Shown piece by piece: positions 28,442-37,308 of a stretch of DNA of 64,000 nucleotides. Under the pieces are notes generated by a model. It worked only from the letters and a program-made list of their open reading frames with translations, had not been told where the DNA came from and did not search any database. This DNA comes from Nostoc sp. UCD121 (GTDB lineage Bacteria; Cyanobacteriota; Cyanobacteriia; Cyanobacteriales; Nostocaceae), in assembly GCF_014222285.1 (NCBI RefSeq), contig NZ_JACKZS010000014.1, positions 1 to 64,000 on the forward strand, written 5' to 3'. The position numbers and the translations under genes are program-made. The stretch's first letter is position 1. Every line of letters begins with the position of its first letter.

Positions 28442-29359
28442 TTGACAAACCTTTTAGAACTATACGTCAAGCTGGGAGGATTAGTCCTGGTAGGTTTTGT
28501 TCTGGGACGCAAACTACCTATAACAGTTCCTACACGTTTGGGACAGTTTCTTTTTTGGGTGGGAGTACCCATAAGCATAGTATCGTTTTTGCGTCAATCC
28601 AGCTTCTCGGGACAAATTTGGATCGCACCTGCGATCGCTTACCTAGCCATTTTACTAGGAGCATTTTTAGCTTGGTTAGGAATTAAAGCGCAAGCCTATT
28701 TTAGAAATACTGTCCTCCAACCACCAACTCAGGCTAGCTTGATATTAGCCGCAATCTTGGGTAATACAGGTTATCTTGGTTTTCCCATTACCTTAGCAAT
28801 GGTAGGCAAGGAATACTTCGCTTGGGCGTTATTTTACGATTTGTTAGGTTCATTCCCAGGAACTTACGGTTTGGGTGTATTACTAGCAGCGCGTTTTGGC
28901 GGCGGTGTCCAGAATCATTGGCAGATTGCCAAGTCTATCTTAATTAATCCTGCGCTGTGGGGTTTCGGATTTGGCTTGCTGTTTCGGCAGGTAACAATTC
29001 CTACAGTCGCGGAATTCTGGTTAGAAAAATTTGCTTGGAGTAGTGTAGCTTTATCCCTAGTATTAATTGGAATGCGACTGGCGCTGCTCAAATCTTGGCG
29101 TAACCTACCACAAGTAGGGATGAGCTTGGGAATCAAAATGCTGCTAGTTCCCTTGATATTGGGTAGCGCTTTACCAATGTTTGGATTAACTGGGGCGATC
29201 GCAAAAGTAATTGTCTTACAAATGGCCATGCCTCCAGCTTTTGCCACACTCGTAATTGCTGAGGCATTCAATCTTGATCGCGATCTGGCAGTTACCGCCT
29301 TAGCTGCTGGGGCTATACTATTGCTGCTTACTCTCCCAGTTTGGCTGTGGCTGTTTTGA
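28442..29359 (+). CDS. AEC family permease (auxin efflux carrier type)
   Basis: A 305-residue integral membrane protein with about ten hydrophobic helices, in the AEC transporter family. The landmark is ILAAILGNTGYLGFPITLAMVG (about residues 95-116) plus the C-terminal symmetrical block LQMAMPPAFATLVIAEAFNLD. Members export or import small organic anions; the substrate is unknown. The start is uncertain: the frame is open to a TTG at 28379, but the protein-like N-terminus LTNLLELYVKLGGL starts at the TTG at 28442. It is divergent from the carboxypeptidase, with starts only about 100 bp apart. Confidence 0.8.
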   Translation: MTNLLELYVKLGGLVLVGFVLGRKLPITVPTRLGQFLFWVGVPISIVSFLRQSSFSGQIWIAPAIAYLAILLGAFLAWLGIKAQAYFRNTVLQPPTQASLILAAILGNTGYLGFPITLAMVGKEYFAWALFYDLLGSFPGTYGLGVLLAARFGGGVQNHWQIAKSILINPALWGFGFGLLFRQVTIPTVAEFWLEKFAWSSVALSLVLIGMRLALLKSWRNLPQVGMSLGIKMLLVPLILGSALPMFGLTGAIAKVIVLQMAMPPAFATLVIAEAFNLDRDLAVTALAAGAILLLLTLPVWLWLF

Positions 29360-29382
29360 TTATCACTAAACCAACAAGTTTT

Positions 29383-29586
29383 TCTCCAAAAAGCGATCGC
29401 TATTTTTATGAACAGTTAGAATTATTGAATAATTTTCTCATACAAGAATGGAGAAAACAAGGAAATTCAATCGAAAGTTTCAAGGATAATTCGGCAAAAA
29501 TACTTGTTATCTTAGATAATGCTAGTTTCCATAAGAGAAAAGACATTTTAGCTCATTTGGTCATACAGGGCAGACATAACTATTGA
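29383..29586 (+). pseudogene. IS630-family transposase fragment
   Basis: The in-frame peptide SAKILVILDNASFHKRKDILAHL is the DDE-transposase core of IS630-type elements, where the Asp of LDNASFHK is catalytic. Only about 65 residues are left. The 5' part and the YSPDLNPIE end are missing, and the frame runs out of the 3' end of the AEC gene. A degraded insertion. Confidence 0.7.
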
Positions 29587-29621
29587 GACTAAGCTTGTAC
29601 TTTGCCCAAGTTCAAGCTGTA

Positions 29622-30410
29622 TCAATATTGCTCAAGTTGACAAATAAAATCCAATATGAGTGATGTAAATTTCTCAGGATACCAGAGTCCCCATTCGTGG
29701 AAACCTTCTTCTACAGTAATTAATTTAGAGTCTGGAATAATTGCCGCCATTTCTTGAGCGTTACTTAATGGTGTAGTTAGGTCTTTTTCTGACCATAATA
29801 ACAAACAGGGAGCTGGGATTTTTGGTAGCAGATGGTTGATATTTTCGTATAAAGAAATTAGCAATCCTTGAATAACATTTACTGTGTTGAACAACAAATT
29901 ATAGGAGAAAACCAAAGGAATATCAACTAATTTCAATCTGCGTCTTGGGAGAAACATTTGAGCCGTCATTTCGATTGCCCTTCGCGGTATCATCTCTGGT
30001 ATAGATGGCGTGGTCAGCCCAGTGCTATCTACCAGAATTACACTTCTGACTTTTTCTGGAACAAGTGTAGATAAAGTAATGGCAATACCTCCGCCGAATG
30101 AGTGTCCTACTATATGAAATTGTTGTAAATCCAAAACCTCCAGAAACGAAAAGAGACATTTGCTATAGCTAAGGTAATCGGGAAGTAGCCCAGAGTAAGT
30201 TGATCTCCTAAAACTGGGTAAATCAGGAGCAATTATAGTATAGTGCTGTGCTAGTAGTTTCAGTACTTCTTGATAAGGCTCAGTAGAGATTCCCCAGCCG
30301 TGTAGAAATAGGATAGGGATTGAACTCGACTCCAACCTACTTTGCTGATAAAAAATAGTGCAATCTTGTAAATCGACCCGATGATTAGTTAATTGGGATT
30401 TCAAAACCAC
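29622..30410 (-). CDS. Alpha/beta hydrolase
   Basis: A 262-residue alpha/beta hydrolase fold enzyme. It has oxyanion HG in LFLHGWGIS (about residue 37), the nucleophile elbow VGHSFGGG (Ser at about 102), the acid Asp in LLWSEKDLTTPL and a His in EGFHEWGL near the end. It has no signal peptide and a normal length. Nothing beside it fixes a substrate. Confidence 0.88.
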   Translation of the reverse strand: MVLKSQLTNHRVDLQDCTIFYQQSRLESSSIPILFLHGWGISTEPYQEVLKLLAQHYTIIAPDLPSFRRSTYSGLLPDYLSYSKCLFSFLEVLDLQQFHIVGHSFGGGIAITLSTLVPEKVRSVILVDSTGLTTPSIPEMIPRRAIEMTAQMFLPRRRLKLVDIPLVFSYNLLFNTVNVIQGLLISLYENINHLLPKIPAPCLLLWSEKDLTTPLSNAQEMAAIIPDSKLITVEEGFHEWGLWYPEKFTSLILDFICQLEQY

Positions 30411-30833
30411 AACCTCATTTACTATGGCTTGGTAAACTACTTCTACTGGTAGTTTTTCAATCTCCCCCGCACCCTTTCATCTAGGAATACCAGGGATATA
30501 CGCTTTTCGCCCTTACCCAAAGGAATAATTGTATTGCCCATCTCTTCTTTTGAGCGATGGCGCAAGCGCCCGCCATAGGCGATCGCCAGCCGTAGGCAGA
30601 GGCTAAAAATGCTTTTAAAAACCTCAAACTAGGAAAATTGAGAACTTAAGTTTTTATTTGGGTTGCCACAATGGAGTGATATCAAGGCCTTTAGCAGCAG
30701 ACACGGCATTTCCAACCTACGTCGGTACGGTTTACACCCTTTAATTTTTGTAAAGTCATCGTAACATTTATTTATATAAAGCAATATTTGCTTACATAAG
30801 CAAACTCAAATAAAAGAGTAGGTAATAAAAGTG
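30411..30833. other. Spacer upstream of nblA with dispersed repeat and a small operator-like palindrome
   Basis: A 423-bp region. 30540-30604 is a GC-rich interspersed repeat (GCGATGGCGCAAGCGCCCGC). Immediately upstream of nblA, TTTGCTTA and TAAGCAAA (30787-30804) form a perfect 8-bp inverted repeat around two bases, in the position expected for a regulator site. No NtcA box (GTA-N8-TAC) was found by eye. No other gene. Confidence 0.5.
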
Positions 30834-31019
30834 ATGAATCAACCCATTGAATTATCTTTAGAACAAGAATTTAGCCTTAGAACTTTCTCTGATCAAGTGA
30901 AGCAGATGTCGCGTGAACAAGCTCAAGAGTTTTTGCTGATGTTCTATAAGCAGATGATGGTAAGGGAAAAGACTTACCAGGAATTGCTCAAACATCAGTG
31001 GGAAGTTGGTTCAGGTTGA
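30834..31019 (+). CDS. nblA: NblA family phycobilisome degradation protein
   Basis: A 61-residue protein of the NblA family. NblA binds phycobiliproteins and brings them to Clp protease during nutrient starvation. The family pattern is present: an N-terminal LSLEQEFSLRTFSDQVKQMS, QAQEFLLMFYKQMMVRE and YQELLKHQW. Length is normal (about 60). Start at the second of two adjacent codons (GTG-ATG); ATG is taken. An AAAAGAGTAGG stretch precedes the start. Confidence 0.93.
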   Translation: MNQPIELSLEQEFSLRTFSDQVKQMSREQAQEFLLMFYKQMMVREKTYQELLKHQWEVGSG

Positions 31020-31063
31020 ACGCACCCCATCTATAATCTCTGATTTAGATGGGGATTCGTGCG

Positions 31064-31420
31064 CTAAGAAGCTGTAATACTTCTCAGCGTTTCCAGAGTT
31101 ACTGGCGTTCTCAGTGTGTCGTTAGAACTTTGGCTGACGAACACTCTAGAAAAAGTTTTATCGCCTTGAATCAGACAATACCAATATCTAGCACCGATGT
31201 TATAAGATGCTGATAAATCACAATTATATTGCTTGCCACTTTTAAAGACAGCAAGAGAATAATTAGTTTTACTTCGCTTAACCCTACCACTTCCATCGAA
31301 GGCATAAGCACTGGTGTATTTGGGATTGATAGCTTGAACTTGTCCCCCTAATTCAGAGTATAGTACATAAATACTAAATAAAGGATAAAGGCAGCGATCG
31401 CGTTCCTGAACGTTGCTGAA
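31064..31420 (-). pseudogene. Open frame lacking a start codon; probable gene remnant
   Basis: A 118-codon minus-strand frame ending in TAG, with protein-like composition (YSLAVFKSGKQYNCDLSAS, YNIGARYWYCLIQGDKTFS, TLRTPVTLETLRSITAS) but no ATG, GTG or TTG before the upstream stop at 31421. It is not recognised. It lies in a gene graveyard with a DUF3370 fragment next to it. It is either a 5'-truncated gene or part of a longer broken frame. Confidence 0.35.
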
Positions 31421-31514
31421 CTAATCGGTTCAGTTTAGCTGTTTGAGGAATTCGCCAACGGTATCCGTTAGTTGCGACAACGCTCTTAACCCACGCAACG
31501 CACTAGCTTCTAAA

Positions 31515-31712
31515 TCACCTCTTTGTTCTCACCGTCAAAACCTGTGGTGGTGTAGAATCTGGAGGATACAAAAAGTCTATCTGTACTTGTCGCTTTTCAC
31601 TCGCCAACATCTTCAGTGTCACTAATGGTTCGCCCCTTTGTCCTCGACGCTGTACCAAATGCACATAGCGCGTCTTTTCCACGCCATTATCATCGATGTA
31701 ACGCACCCGCAC
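31515..31712 (-). pseudogene. C-terminal fragment of a second DUF3370 gene
   Basis: A 65-residue frame that aligns almost residue for residue with the C-terminal 65 residues of the DUF3370 protein at 14434-15867: TRYVHL, GEPLV and LYPPDSTPPQVLTVRT match. It begins GTG right at the stop codon (TAGTG) of the unrelated frame upstream, so nothing of the N-terminal 400 residues is left. Most likely a relic of a duplicated gene, cut at 31712. Confidence 0.8.
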
Positions 31713-32092
31713 TATAGATTTTGAGATGAAACTCTAATTGCCGGCTTACCATCTAGCAAAGTTAGGGTCAGACAACACTTTCCGATTAAGTCAGAATTCC
31801 AACAGTAGATTGGAACTCCTCCGTAACAGCAAGAAAACTCTTTAACCGTTTGTGGTAAGTCTTGAAAAGTAATATTTGTTTGAACTGAATTCACTGCCGA
31901 AAGAGCTTCTGCTAGTATAAATATTGAACCGATTTCACCTAATCTTCTGTTTTCTAGCGAAATAGTATTGCCAAATGCAAGTTGATCTAGTTCCAATTGT
32001 GTAATCTGTAATCCTATAAGTTTCATCCCTTTCTGAACTTCGCTTGTTTCCAGACCTTTTTTTAATTGTGTTAACTTAGATACAGTAGGCAT
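31712..32092 (-). CDS. Hypothetical protein, 126 aa
   Basis: An ATG-to-TAG frame of 126 residues, soluble, with Leu-rich N-terminal MPTVSKLTQLKKGLETSEV and the sentence-like QLELDQLAFGNTISLENRRLGEIGS. No family recognised. Its stop overlaps the GTG of the DUF3370 fragment by one base. It could be an intact small gene whose end was created by the same rearrangement. Confidence 0.45.
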   Translation of the reverse strand: MPTVSKLTQLKKGLETSEVQKGMKLIGLQITQLELDQLAFGNTISLENRRLGEIGSIFILAEALSAVNSVQTNITFQDLPQTVKEFSCCYGGVPIYCWNSDLIGKCCLTLTLLDGKPAIRVSSQNL

Positions 32093-32576
32093 AGTTTTTA
32101 AACCTGTAATAATAAAAGATTAGGTTTATAGGTTTGTATGATTTTCAAAAGCATGGGTTTACATCTGTCATTGTGCAAATAATTTTGGCTCTTAGTAACT
32201 TTTAGCAATTATGAAGAATTACGCAGTTTAATGCAGGAAGCAGTTCGTGCAAGCCTTGCCGAAAGACTAGGCAAAATAGTTTTAAACTTGATTCCCTATG
32301 TTCGTGAAACTGGTAACAAAGGCTAAAATCAACTTCAAGACAGGATTGTAATGCAGATGTTCTATAACCTTTGCATCGCAAGAATCTATAGAGTTTTTTT
32401 CTTTCTTCCTTCTCCCTTTAGCAGCCCGTTATTGATCACCAAAATCTGATAAAAACCATGATTTTGCTGGTAATTTCATCAACTTTTGAAATAATGCTTG
32501 TTTACTTACCGACATTGGTTCTACAAACAATAACGCTTCAGTTGCTAACAACTTAGTGCTTCGTTCAACTCAGACG
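32093..32576. other. Gene-poor decayed stretch
   Basis: A 484-bp region with no intact gene. On the plus strand, 32200-32326 reads EELRSLMQEAVRASLAERLGKI and VRETGNKG before a stop, a possible relic with no upstream continuation. The rest is AT-rich with no recognisable element. Confidence 0.4.
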
Positions 32577-32771
32577 TTAACTGAGCAGACTTAATACCAC
32601 TGCCATCATCAGTGGTAATGTGAAAATAATTTGCTCTCTTAACTTTTCTTTGTCTTTCTTGATGAAAATTGCGGTGGCTCCAAACTTGATAGTTTTAGAG
32701 GAAGTTTGAAAAATCCTATTGTCGGTATCAAAGGTCTGGATTCCCTGTTTTTTGGCGCGAAAAGTAGCCAT
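32577..32771 (-). CDS. Hypothetical protein, 64 aa
   Basis: An ATG-to-TAA frame of 64 residues: a basic N-terminal half (KKQGIQTFDTDNR, KKDKEKLREQI) and a C-terminal hydrophobic segment (IIFTLPLMMAVVLSLLS) that could be a membrane anchor. No family recognised and no clear ribosome-binding site. Confidence 0.35.
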   Translation of the reverse strand: MATFRAKKQGIQTFDTDNRIFQTSSKTIKFGATAIFIKKDKEKLREQIIFTLPLMMAVVLSLLS

Positions 32772-32967
32772 TTTGACAACTCATTGTCTTGCTATCTTTG
32801 CTCCTCAACTTTATGTCTAGCGCTTTCTTTTTGCTAAGTTGACATCAATGAAAGCTACTAAGGATTCTACTAGGGCTTGAGCGTTCAAATTTTTTATTAG
32901 CAACAGGACAGCTAAAAATTTAAGGAAATCCTAAACCACTACTAACTTTAGATGGAGATGAATATGT

Positions 32968-34056
32968 TTAATAGCTCACCAATGAGATAGCTTTTGGCTT
33001 TAGATTTGTACTATTGTTGTGAGACGAACGACCAAAGAATTTACTTAGGGCAGTTATTTCGTGCATTAATTCCTTAAATCCTTCCAATGTAAGTGATTGG
33101 GGCCCATCAGAAAGTGCTTTAGCTGGATTGGGGTGAACTTCAATCATCAAGGAATCTGCGCCAGCAGCTATTGATGCCATTGTCATAGTTGGCACAAATT
33201 CGGACTTACCTGTGGCATGACTAGGATCAATCATGATAGGTAAGTGGGTTAGAGTTCGCAAAACTGGAATTGCAGATATATCAAGCGTGTTTCTTGTAAA
33301 CTGTCGGTCAAAAGTACGAATTCCTCGCTCACATAGTATAACGTTTGGATTACCTCCGGCTAAAATATACTCTGCTGACATCAACCAATCTTCGATAGTG
33401 GCTGACAGTCCCCGCTTCAGTAGCACTGGCTTAGTGGTAGCTCCTAGTTTTTTGAGAAGTGAAAAATTCTGCATATTTCGGGCCCCAATTTGCAACACAT
33501 CTGCTACTTCGATGAGCTTGTCTAAGTCATCTGTGTCCATGATTTCTGTAATGATTCCTAAACCTGTAGCTTCTTTAGCTTTTGCTAACAAAGCTAGAGC
33601 GCTCTCACCGTGACCTTGGAAAGCATAAGGTGATGTACGGGGTTTATATGCTCCACCACGTAAAAATTGTACACCGCATTCTTTCACCGCTTGGGCTGTC
33701 TCGACGATCATTTCTTCGTTTTCTACCGAGCAAGGGCCTGCAACTACAACTACAGGATGGTTTTGCCCAAAAGTTATAGGCCCATTAGGTGTTGGTACTA
33801 CAACCTCACTATGTTCTCCGTAACGAAATTCTAAAGAAGCTCGTTTGAAAGGCTTTTTAATCCTAATTACTTGCTCTATAAAAGGGTTCAAATTTTGAAT
33901 CTGGCGTGGATCAAGTTCTGAGGTATCTCCCACCAAACCGATTACTACTTTATGATGCCCTACACAGATTTCTGGTGTAAGTTTATGGCGACGAATTTCT
34001 TCATTTACTTGTTCTATTTCCGCAGATGGGGTGAAGGGTTTCATTACAATAATCAC
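32968..34056 (-). CDS. aroF: 3-deoxy-7-phosphoheptulonate (DAHP) synthase, type I-beta
   Basis: A 362-residue enzyme that condenses phosphoenolpyruvate with erythrose 4-phosphate, the first step of the shikimate pathway. The N-terminal ~75 residues are the ferredoxin-like regulatory domain of the I-beta class. The core has VVVVAGPCSVE (about 109-119), FLRGGAYKPRTSPYAFQGHG, LQIGARNMQN, VLLKRGLSAT and PIMIDPSHATGKSEFV, with metal and substrate ligands in place. It is the last plus-cluster-strand gene of the PKS/NRPS locus. Since the cluster uses phenylalanine, a dedicated extra DAHP synthase makes sense as precursor supply. That link is inferred. Confidence 0.93.
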   Translation of the reverse strand: MIIVMKPFTPSAEIEQVNEEIRRHKLTPEICVGHHKVVIGLVGDTSELDPRQIQNLNPFIEQVIRIKKPFKRASLEFRYGEHSEVVVPTPNGPITFGQNHPVVVVAGPCSVENEEMIVETAQAVKECGVQFLRGGAYKPRTSPYAFQGHGESALALLAKAKEATGLGIITEIMDTDDLDKLIEVADVLQIGARNMQNFSLLKKLGATTKPVLLKRGLSATIEDWLMSAEYILAGGNPNVILCERGIRTFDRQFTRNTLDISAIPVLRTLTHLPIMIDPSHATGKSEFVPTMTMASIAAGADSLMIEVHPNPAKALSDGPQSLTLEGFKELMHEITALSKFFGRSSHNNSTNLKPKAISLVSY

Positions 34057-34304
34057 AAGTTTATCTACTCCTTAAATAGTGCAAAAATTGATAATTTTTA
34101 GCGAAAAAGTTGATCCAGGTTCGCTGATTTATTGTTAAATACTAATCAGTTAAATATTGTAGGTTTATGCAACTAGAGAAGAATTATTTTTAGGTCAGGT
34201 TCTAGGTCTAGCGTACCAAAAGTTCCCTTCCCTTATAGTCATAAACATTGTCATAAGGGAAAAGGAATGAGATAGTCTAACCTTGACAGAGCTAACCTTA
34301 ACTT

Positions 34305-35258
34305 TTACGTTTTTAAGGTTTTGAGATGTTTGCTATACCATGTCAAAGTGTGCCGGATAGCTTCACGTAAAGGGGTAGCATGGTTGCCAAATGCTTGAAC
34401 GTATTTATCATGATTTACAACAAATGGCTCATCAAACTCATACATCATCTCGACGGTTTCACGAGCTTCTGGAATAAAAATCCCGCCTAGTCGCATCATG
34501 AACTTACCCATTTTACTGATTTTTGGTGGGTGTCCAGCTTCCTCAAAAGCTATGTTAATAAATTGTCGAGTAGTGATAGTCTCAGCATTAGGTACGTGCC
34601 AAATTTGACCAAATGCTTTATCCTGTTCTCCTAATACCACCAATGCCTTGCCAAAGTCATCGATAAAAGTATAAGTATGAGGGAGGTCAATTTCACCGAT
34701 CGCTGATGCAGGCTTCCCAGTCAGTACAGAGGGAAAAATGCGATCGCCCATTACAGAATCAAGTACTAGTGGCCCATAGAAGTCCGATGCTCGACCAATA
34801 GCAACTCTTACAATACCTCTACGGTGTGCATCCAAAAGCGCCTCTGCCATCTGCCCACGGACGCGCCCTTTGCGGGTGGTTGCAGCATTCGGCATATCTT
34901 CTTGCAACGCACCATTGACAGGGCCATACATATAGAGATTATCTCCCACAACGAGCTTTGCGCCACTGGCGGCTACCCCTTCGACAATGCTAGCTTGCAA
35001 TGAGGGAAAAAACTCTGGCCATTGGGTGTAGGCTGGTTGCGCGCATTGGTAAACGACTGTCGCCCCAGTAGTAACCGCTCGTGTATTTTCGGAATTAGAA
35101 GCATCGCTGGCGATGATTTCCACATTAGAGGGTATGTCTGCTTTACCACTGCGGTTAATCATACGCACCCGTTTGTTCCGAGCTAGCAGTTCGCGCATGA
35201 CGGCTTGTGCTAGGGGGCCAGTACCAAAAATTACATGGAGTTCTTCTGTTGTGTTCAT
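34305..35258 (-). CDS. NAD(P)-dependent epimerase/dehydratase
   Basis: A 317-residue Rossmann-fold protein of the extended SDR/NmrA-like class. The dinucleotide motif is HVIFGTGPLAQAVMREL (GxGxxA/G, about residues 8-24). The YxxxK signature is not evident; the loop YMYGPVN could be a remnant, with a Tyr but no Lys at +4. Function is not predictable, and a ketoreductase, epimerase or NADP-sensing role are all possible. It lies between the DUF4386 membrane protein and DAHP synthase on the cluster strand, so it could tailor the product or simply neighbour it. Confidence 0.8.
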   Translation of the reverse strand: MNTTEELHVIFGTGPLAQAVMRELLARNKRVRMINRSGKADIPSNVEIIASDASNSENTRAVTTGATVVYQCAQPAYTQWPEFFPSLQASIVEGVAASGAKLVVGDNLYMYGPVNGALQEDMPNAATTRKGRVRGQMAEALLDAHRRGIVRVAIGRASDFYGPLVLDSVMGDRIFPSVLTGKPASAIGEIDLPHTYTFIDDFGKALVVLGEQDKAFGQIWHVPNAETITTRQFINIAFEEAGHPPKISKMGKFMMRLGGIFIPEARETVEMMYEFDEPFVVNHDKYVQAFGNHATPLREAIRHTLTWYSKHLKTLKT

Positions 35259-35314
35259 CGGTTGATTTTGATATCAAAAAAATTATTTTTTCGGAAAATA
35301 ATGTAGGATTTCAT

Positions 35315-36040
35315 TTAAGCTTGGACATTTTTGTGTCTTAATAAGGTCACACCTGCGGCTAAAAACCAGAGTTGGAGCATAGTTACTGACACGCTGATAA
35401 ATGCCCCCAAATCCACCCCAAATAGTTCTAATAATTGAGTTGCCAGAAACAGAGCAGCGACGATCCCAAATATTCCTAACCAACGTGGTAGTATTCTTGA
35501 ACGTAATAAGTAAATTGAGATGATTACTAACCACAGTACGGTAAATAGGCTAACACCTAATACTTCACCGACCGAGCCAGCGTAGTCATTGAGGGTTTTA
35601 TAGACAACAGCGATCGCTTCACGAGTTTGTGCAGAGATTGAAGGATCAGCATAAACTTGCGCTAAAGCTGGCATTGCTACTAGCCAGCGAATAATGCCCA
35701 GGCAACGAGTGACAGTAGATGCAATTCCAAAACCTGTTGCCACTTGGAGCCATATAGAGTTGGTTTCCCCATTGCTAATGACACGAGCAGTTAATAAGGC
35801 CACTACCCAAAAAAGTAGTGAATAAAGAAGATAGATCAGATAACCAATTCTGACTGGTTCAGCTTTTTCAATTAGTAATGGCAGCATTATACTAGCCGGT
35901 TCACCAAGACTAGCTGGCCAATTAATTGCTGCACCAAGAATAAAAACCGGCACAAACAGCAGTAGACTTTCAACAATTAATACCAGACCAGCAGTTCGGT
36001 AAAGTGCTTTGATAGACATAAAGGAATTTATTTTTGACAT
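35315..36040 (-). CDS. DUF4386 family membrane protein
   Basis: A 241-residue integral membrane protein with about six helices. The opening ALYRTAGLVLIVESLLLF and the central VATGFGIASTVTRCLGIIRWL, plus YKTLNDYAGSVGEVLGVSLFTVLW, are typical of DUF4386. The start is set at MSKINS; the frame is open 16 codons further upstream but that extension has no membrane-protein-like sequence. Function unknown. It may form a unit with the epimerase downstream (56-bp gap). Confidence 0.82.
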   Translation of the reverse strand: MSKINSFMSIKALYRTAGLVLIVESLLLFVPVFILGAAINWPASLGEPASIMLPLLIEKAEPVRIGYLIYLLYSLLFWVVALLTARVISNGETNSIWLQVATGFGIASTVTRCLGIIRWLVAMPALAQVYADPSISAQTREAIAVVYKTLNDYAGSVGEVLGVSLFTVLWLVIISIYLLRSRILPRWLGIFGIVAALFLATQLLELFGVDLGAFISVSVTMLQLWFLAAGVTLLRHKNVQA

Positions 36041-36152
36041 GATTACATGAGATAAGGAACACCTGATTAGGTAGTAGAGACGTTGCAATACAATGTCTCT
36101 ACTTGGAACAATTGGGATAATTTTGATAACTAAAATTAATTATGGGTAATTG

Positions 36153-37133
36153 TCAGTTCTGTAGTTTCTTGCACTGGGACACAGCAACCAAAACTCCAAA
36201 CATAAATATTCCCCAAGAAAAAGAAGCTTCTGGAACTGCTTTCAGCGCAACTGCGCGAATTTGCATCGGGTATGGCAGAAGTATCATATCGTATCCATTC
36301 CCGCTTGCAAAATTAATATCCAGTTCTCCAAAGTTCTCGTTAACTATCTGCACTCCACCACCAGCAGCATTAACATCATTTAAAAAAGCTGTGGCTAAAC
36401 CTGCCAGCAATGGATCTAAGTCAGATGCTTTTTTTGCTGCAATTGGGTCGGTAAAACTACTTTCAAAATCATCATCAAATGATGGTGTAGAACCATAATC
36501 GACAATTGAATAAAAATCAGAATATCCAAAGTCGACTATTTTATTATTGCCACTGTAGAGTGCTATTTCAACATCATTTGGATTAGCTTTATAAATTCTT
36601 TCCTCAAGCGGTGTATTAGGATTAGCGTACCAATCTTGACCGAATATATCTGCACCTAAATTCCAAGTTTGGTTAAAATCGCGATCGCTCTTTTGACCAA
36701 ACACAAAGCCAATATCATTGAGTGGGATGCCGTAATTTGTCAGGTATTGACCAAAGGTAGGGAAGCTATTAATGCTAATCAAACTTGTCATTCTGGTAGC
36801 GCCGCTAGCAGGTTCTTCCGGACTTCCTTGGCGACCAGTCCCGTAATATGGGGCATTGTTGAAACCTGGGAAATCTCGGCGCGAATTTAGACCGATTTCC
36901 TTATGACCGTGATCTGGAGCCGAAGGATCTGGATTATAGAAAGGCACAAAACCTTGATTTTCAGTCGGTGATCCATTTAACCCCAGAAAATTACTAGACG
37001 CTATTGGTCGTGATTTAATAAATTGTAGTTGGTTGTAGTCAAAGCTTAAGTTTGCGGCTTGAGCTGGTGCAGTTGCAGATAAGGCTACAAAGGTGGTGAG
37101 TCCAATAAGTTTAGACAGTTGATAAGTACGCAT
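36153..37133 (-). CDS. Secreted protein with PEP-CTERM-like sorting signal
   Basis: A 326-residue exported protein. The N-terminus is a signal peptide (KLIGLTTFVALSATAPAQA, cleavage after AQA). The mature part has no recognised domain and is rich in Asn, Phe and Gly. It ends in KAVPEASFSWGIFMFGVL followed by SQCKK: a Val-Pro-Glu-Ala motif, then a hydrophobic helix, then basic residues, which is the PEP-CTERM sorting-signal pattern with Ala instead of Pro. Such proteins are anchored and cleaved at the cell surface. It lies just after the NRPS gene. Confidence 0.78.
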   Translation of the reverse strand: MRTYQLSKLIGLTTFVALSATAPAQAANLSFDYNQLQFIKSRPIASSNFLGLNGSPTENQGFVPFYNPDPSAPDHGHKEIGLNSRRDFPGFNNAPYYGTGRQGSPEEPASGATRMTSLISINSFPTFGQYLTNYGIPLNDIGFVFGQKSDRDFNQTWNLGADIFGQDWYANPNTPLEERIYKANPNDVEIALYSGNNKIVDFGYSDFYSIVDYGSTPSFDDDFESSFTDPIAAKKASDLDPLLAGLATAFLNDVNAAGGGVQIVNENFGELDINFASGNGYDMILLPYPMQIRAVALKAVPEASFSWGIFMFGVLVAVSQCKKLQN

Positions 37134-37242
37134 ATTTAAGGTTTTAACGAAGCTTTCTTGACATTTTCAGCATCATATTATCACTGGTGTGATATTTTGT
37201 AGAGATACCGCAATCTAGCTTGAAATAGGTAGTGCGGAAGGT

Positions 37243-37270
37243 GTACAGACGCGATTAATTGCGTCTGTAC
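37243..37270. terminator. Hairpin downstream of the NRPS gene
   Basis: GTACAGACGC and GCGTCTGTAC form a perfect 10-bp stem around 8 nt, 39 bp past the NRPS stop. It is a member of the same palindrome family as at 16006. It has no strong T-run, so as terminator it is only likely by position. Confidence 0.5.
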
Positions 37271-37308
37271 TAGAGAATGGGGGAAAGACTGATGGAAAGT
37301 TTGCCGCC

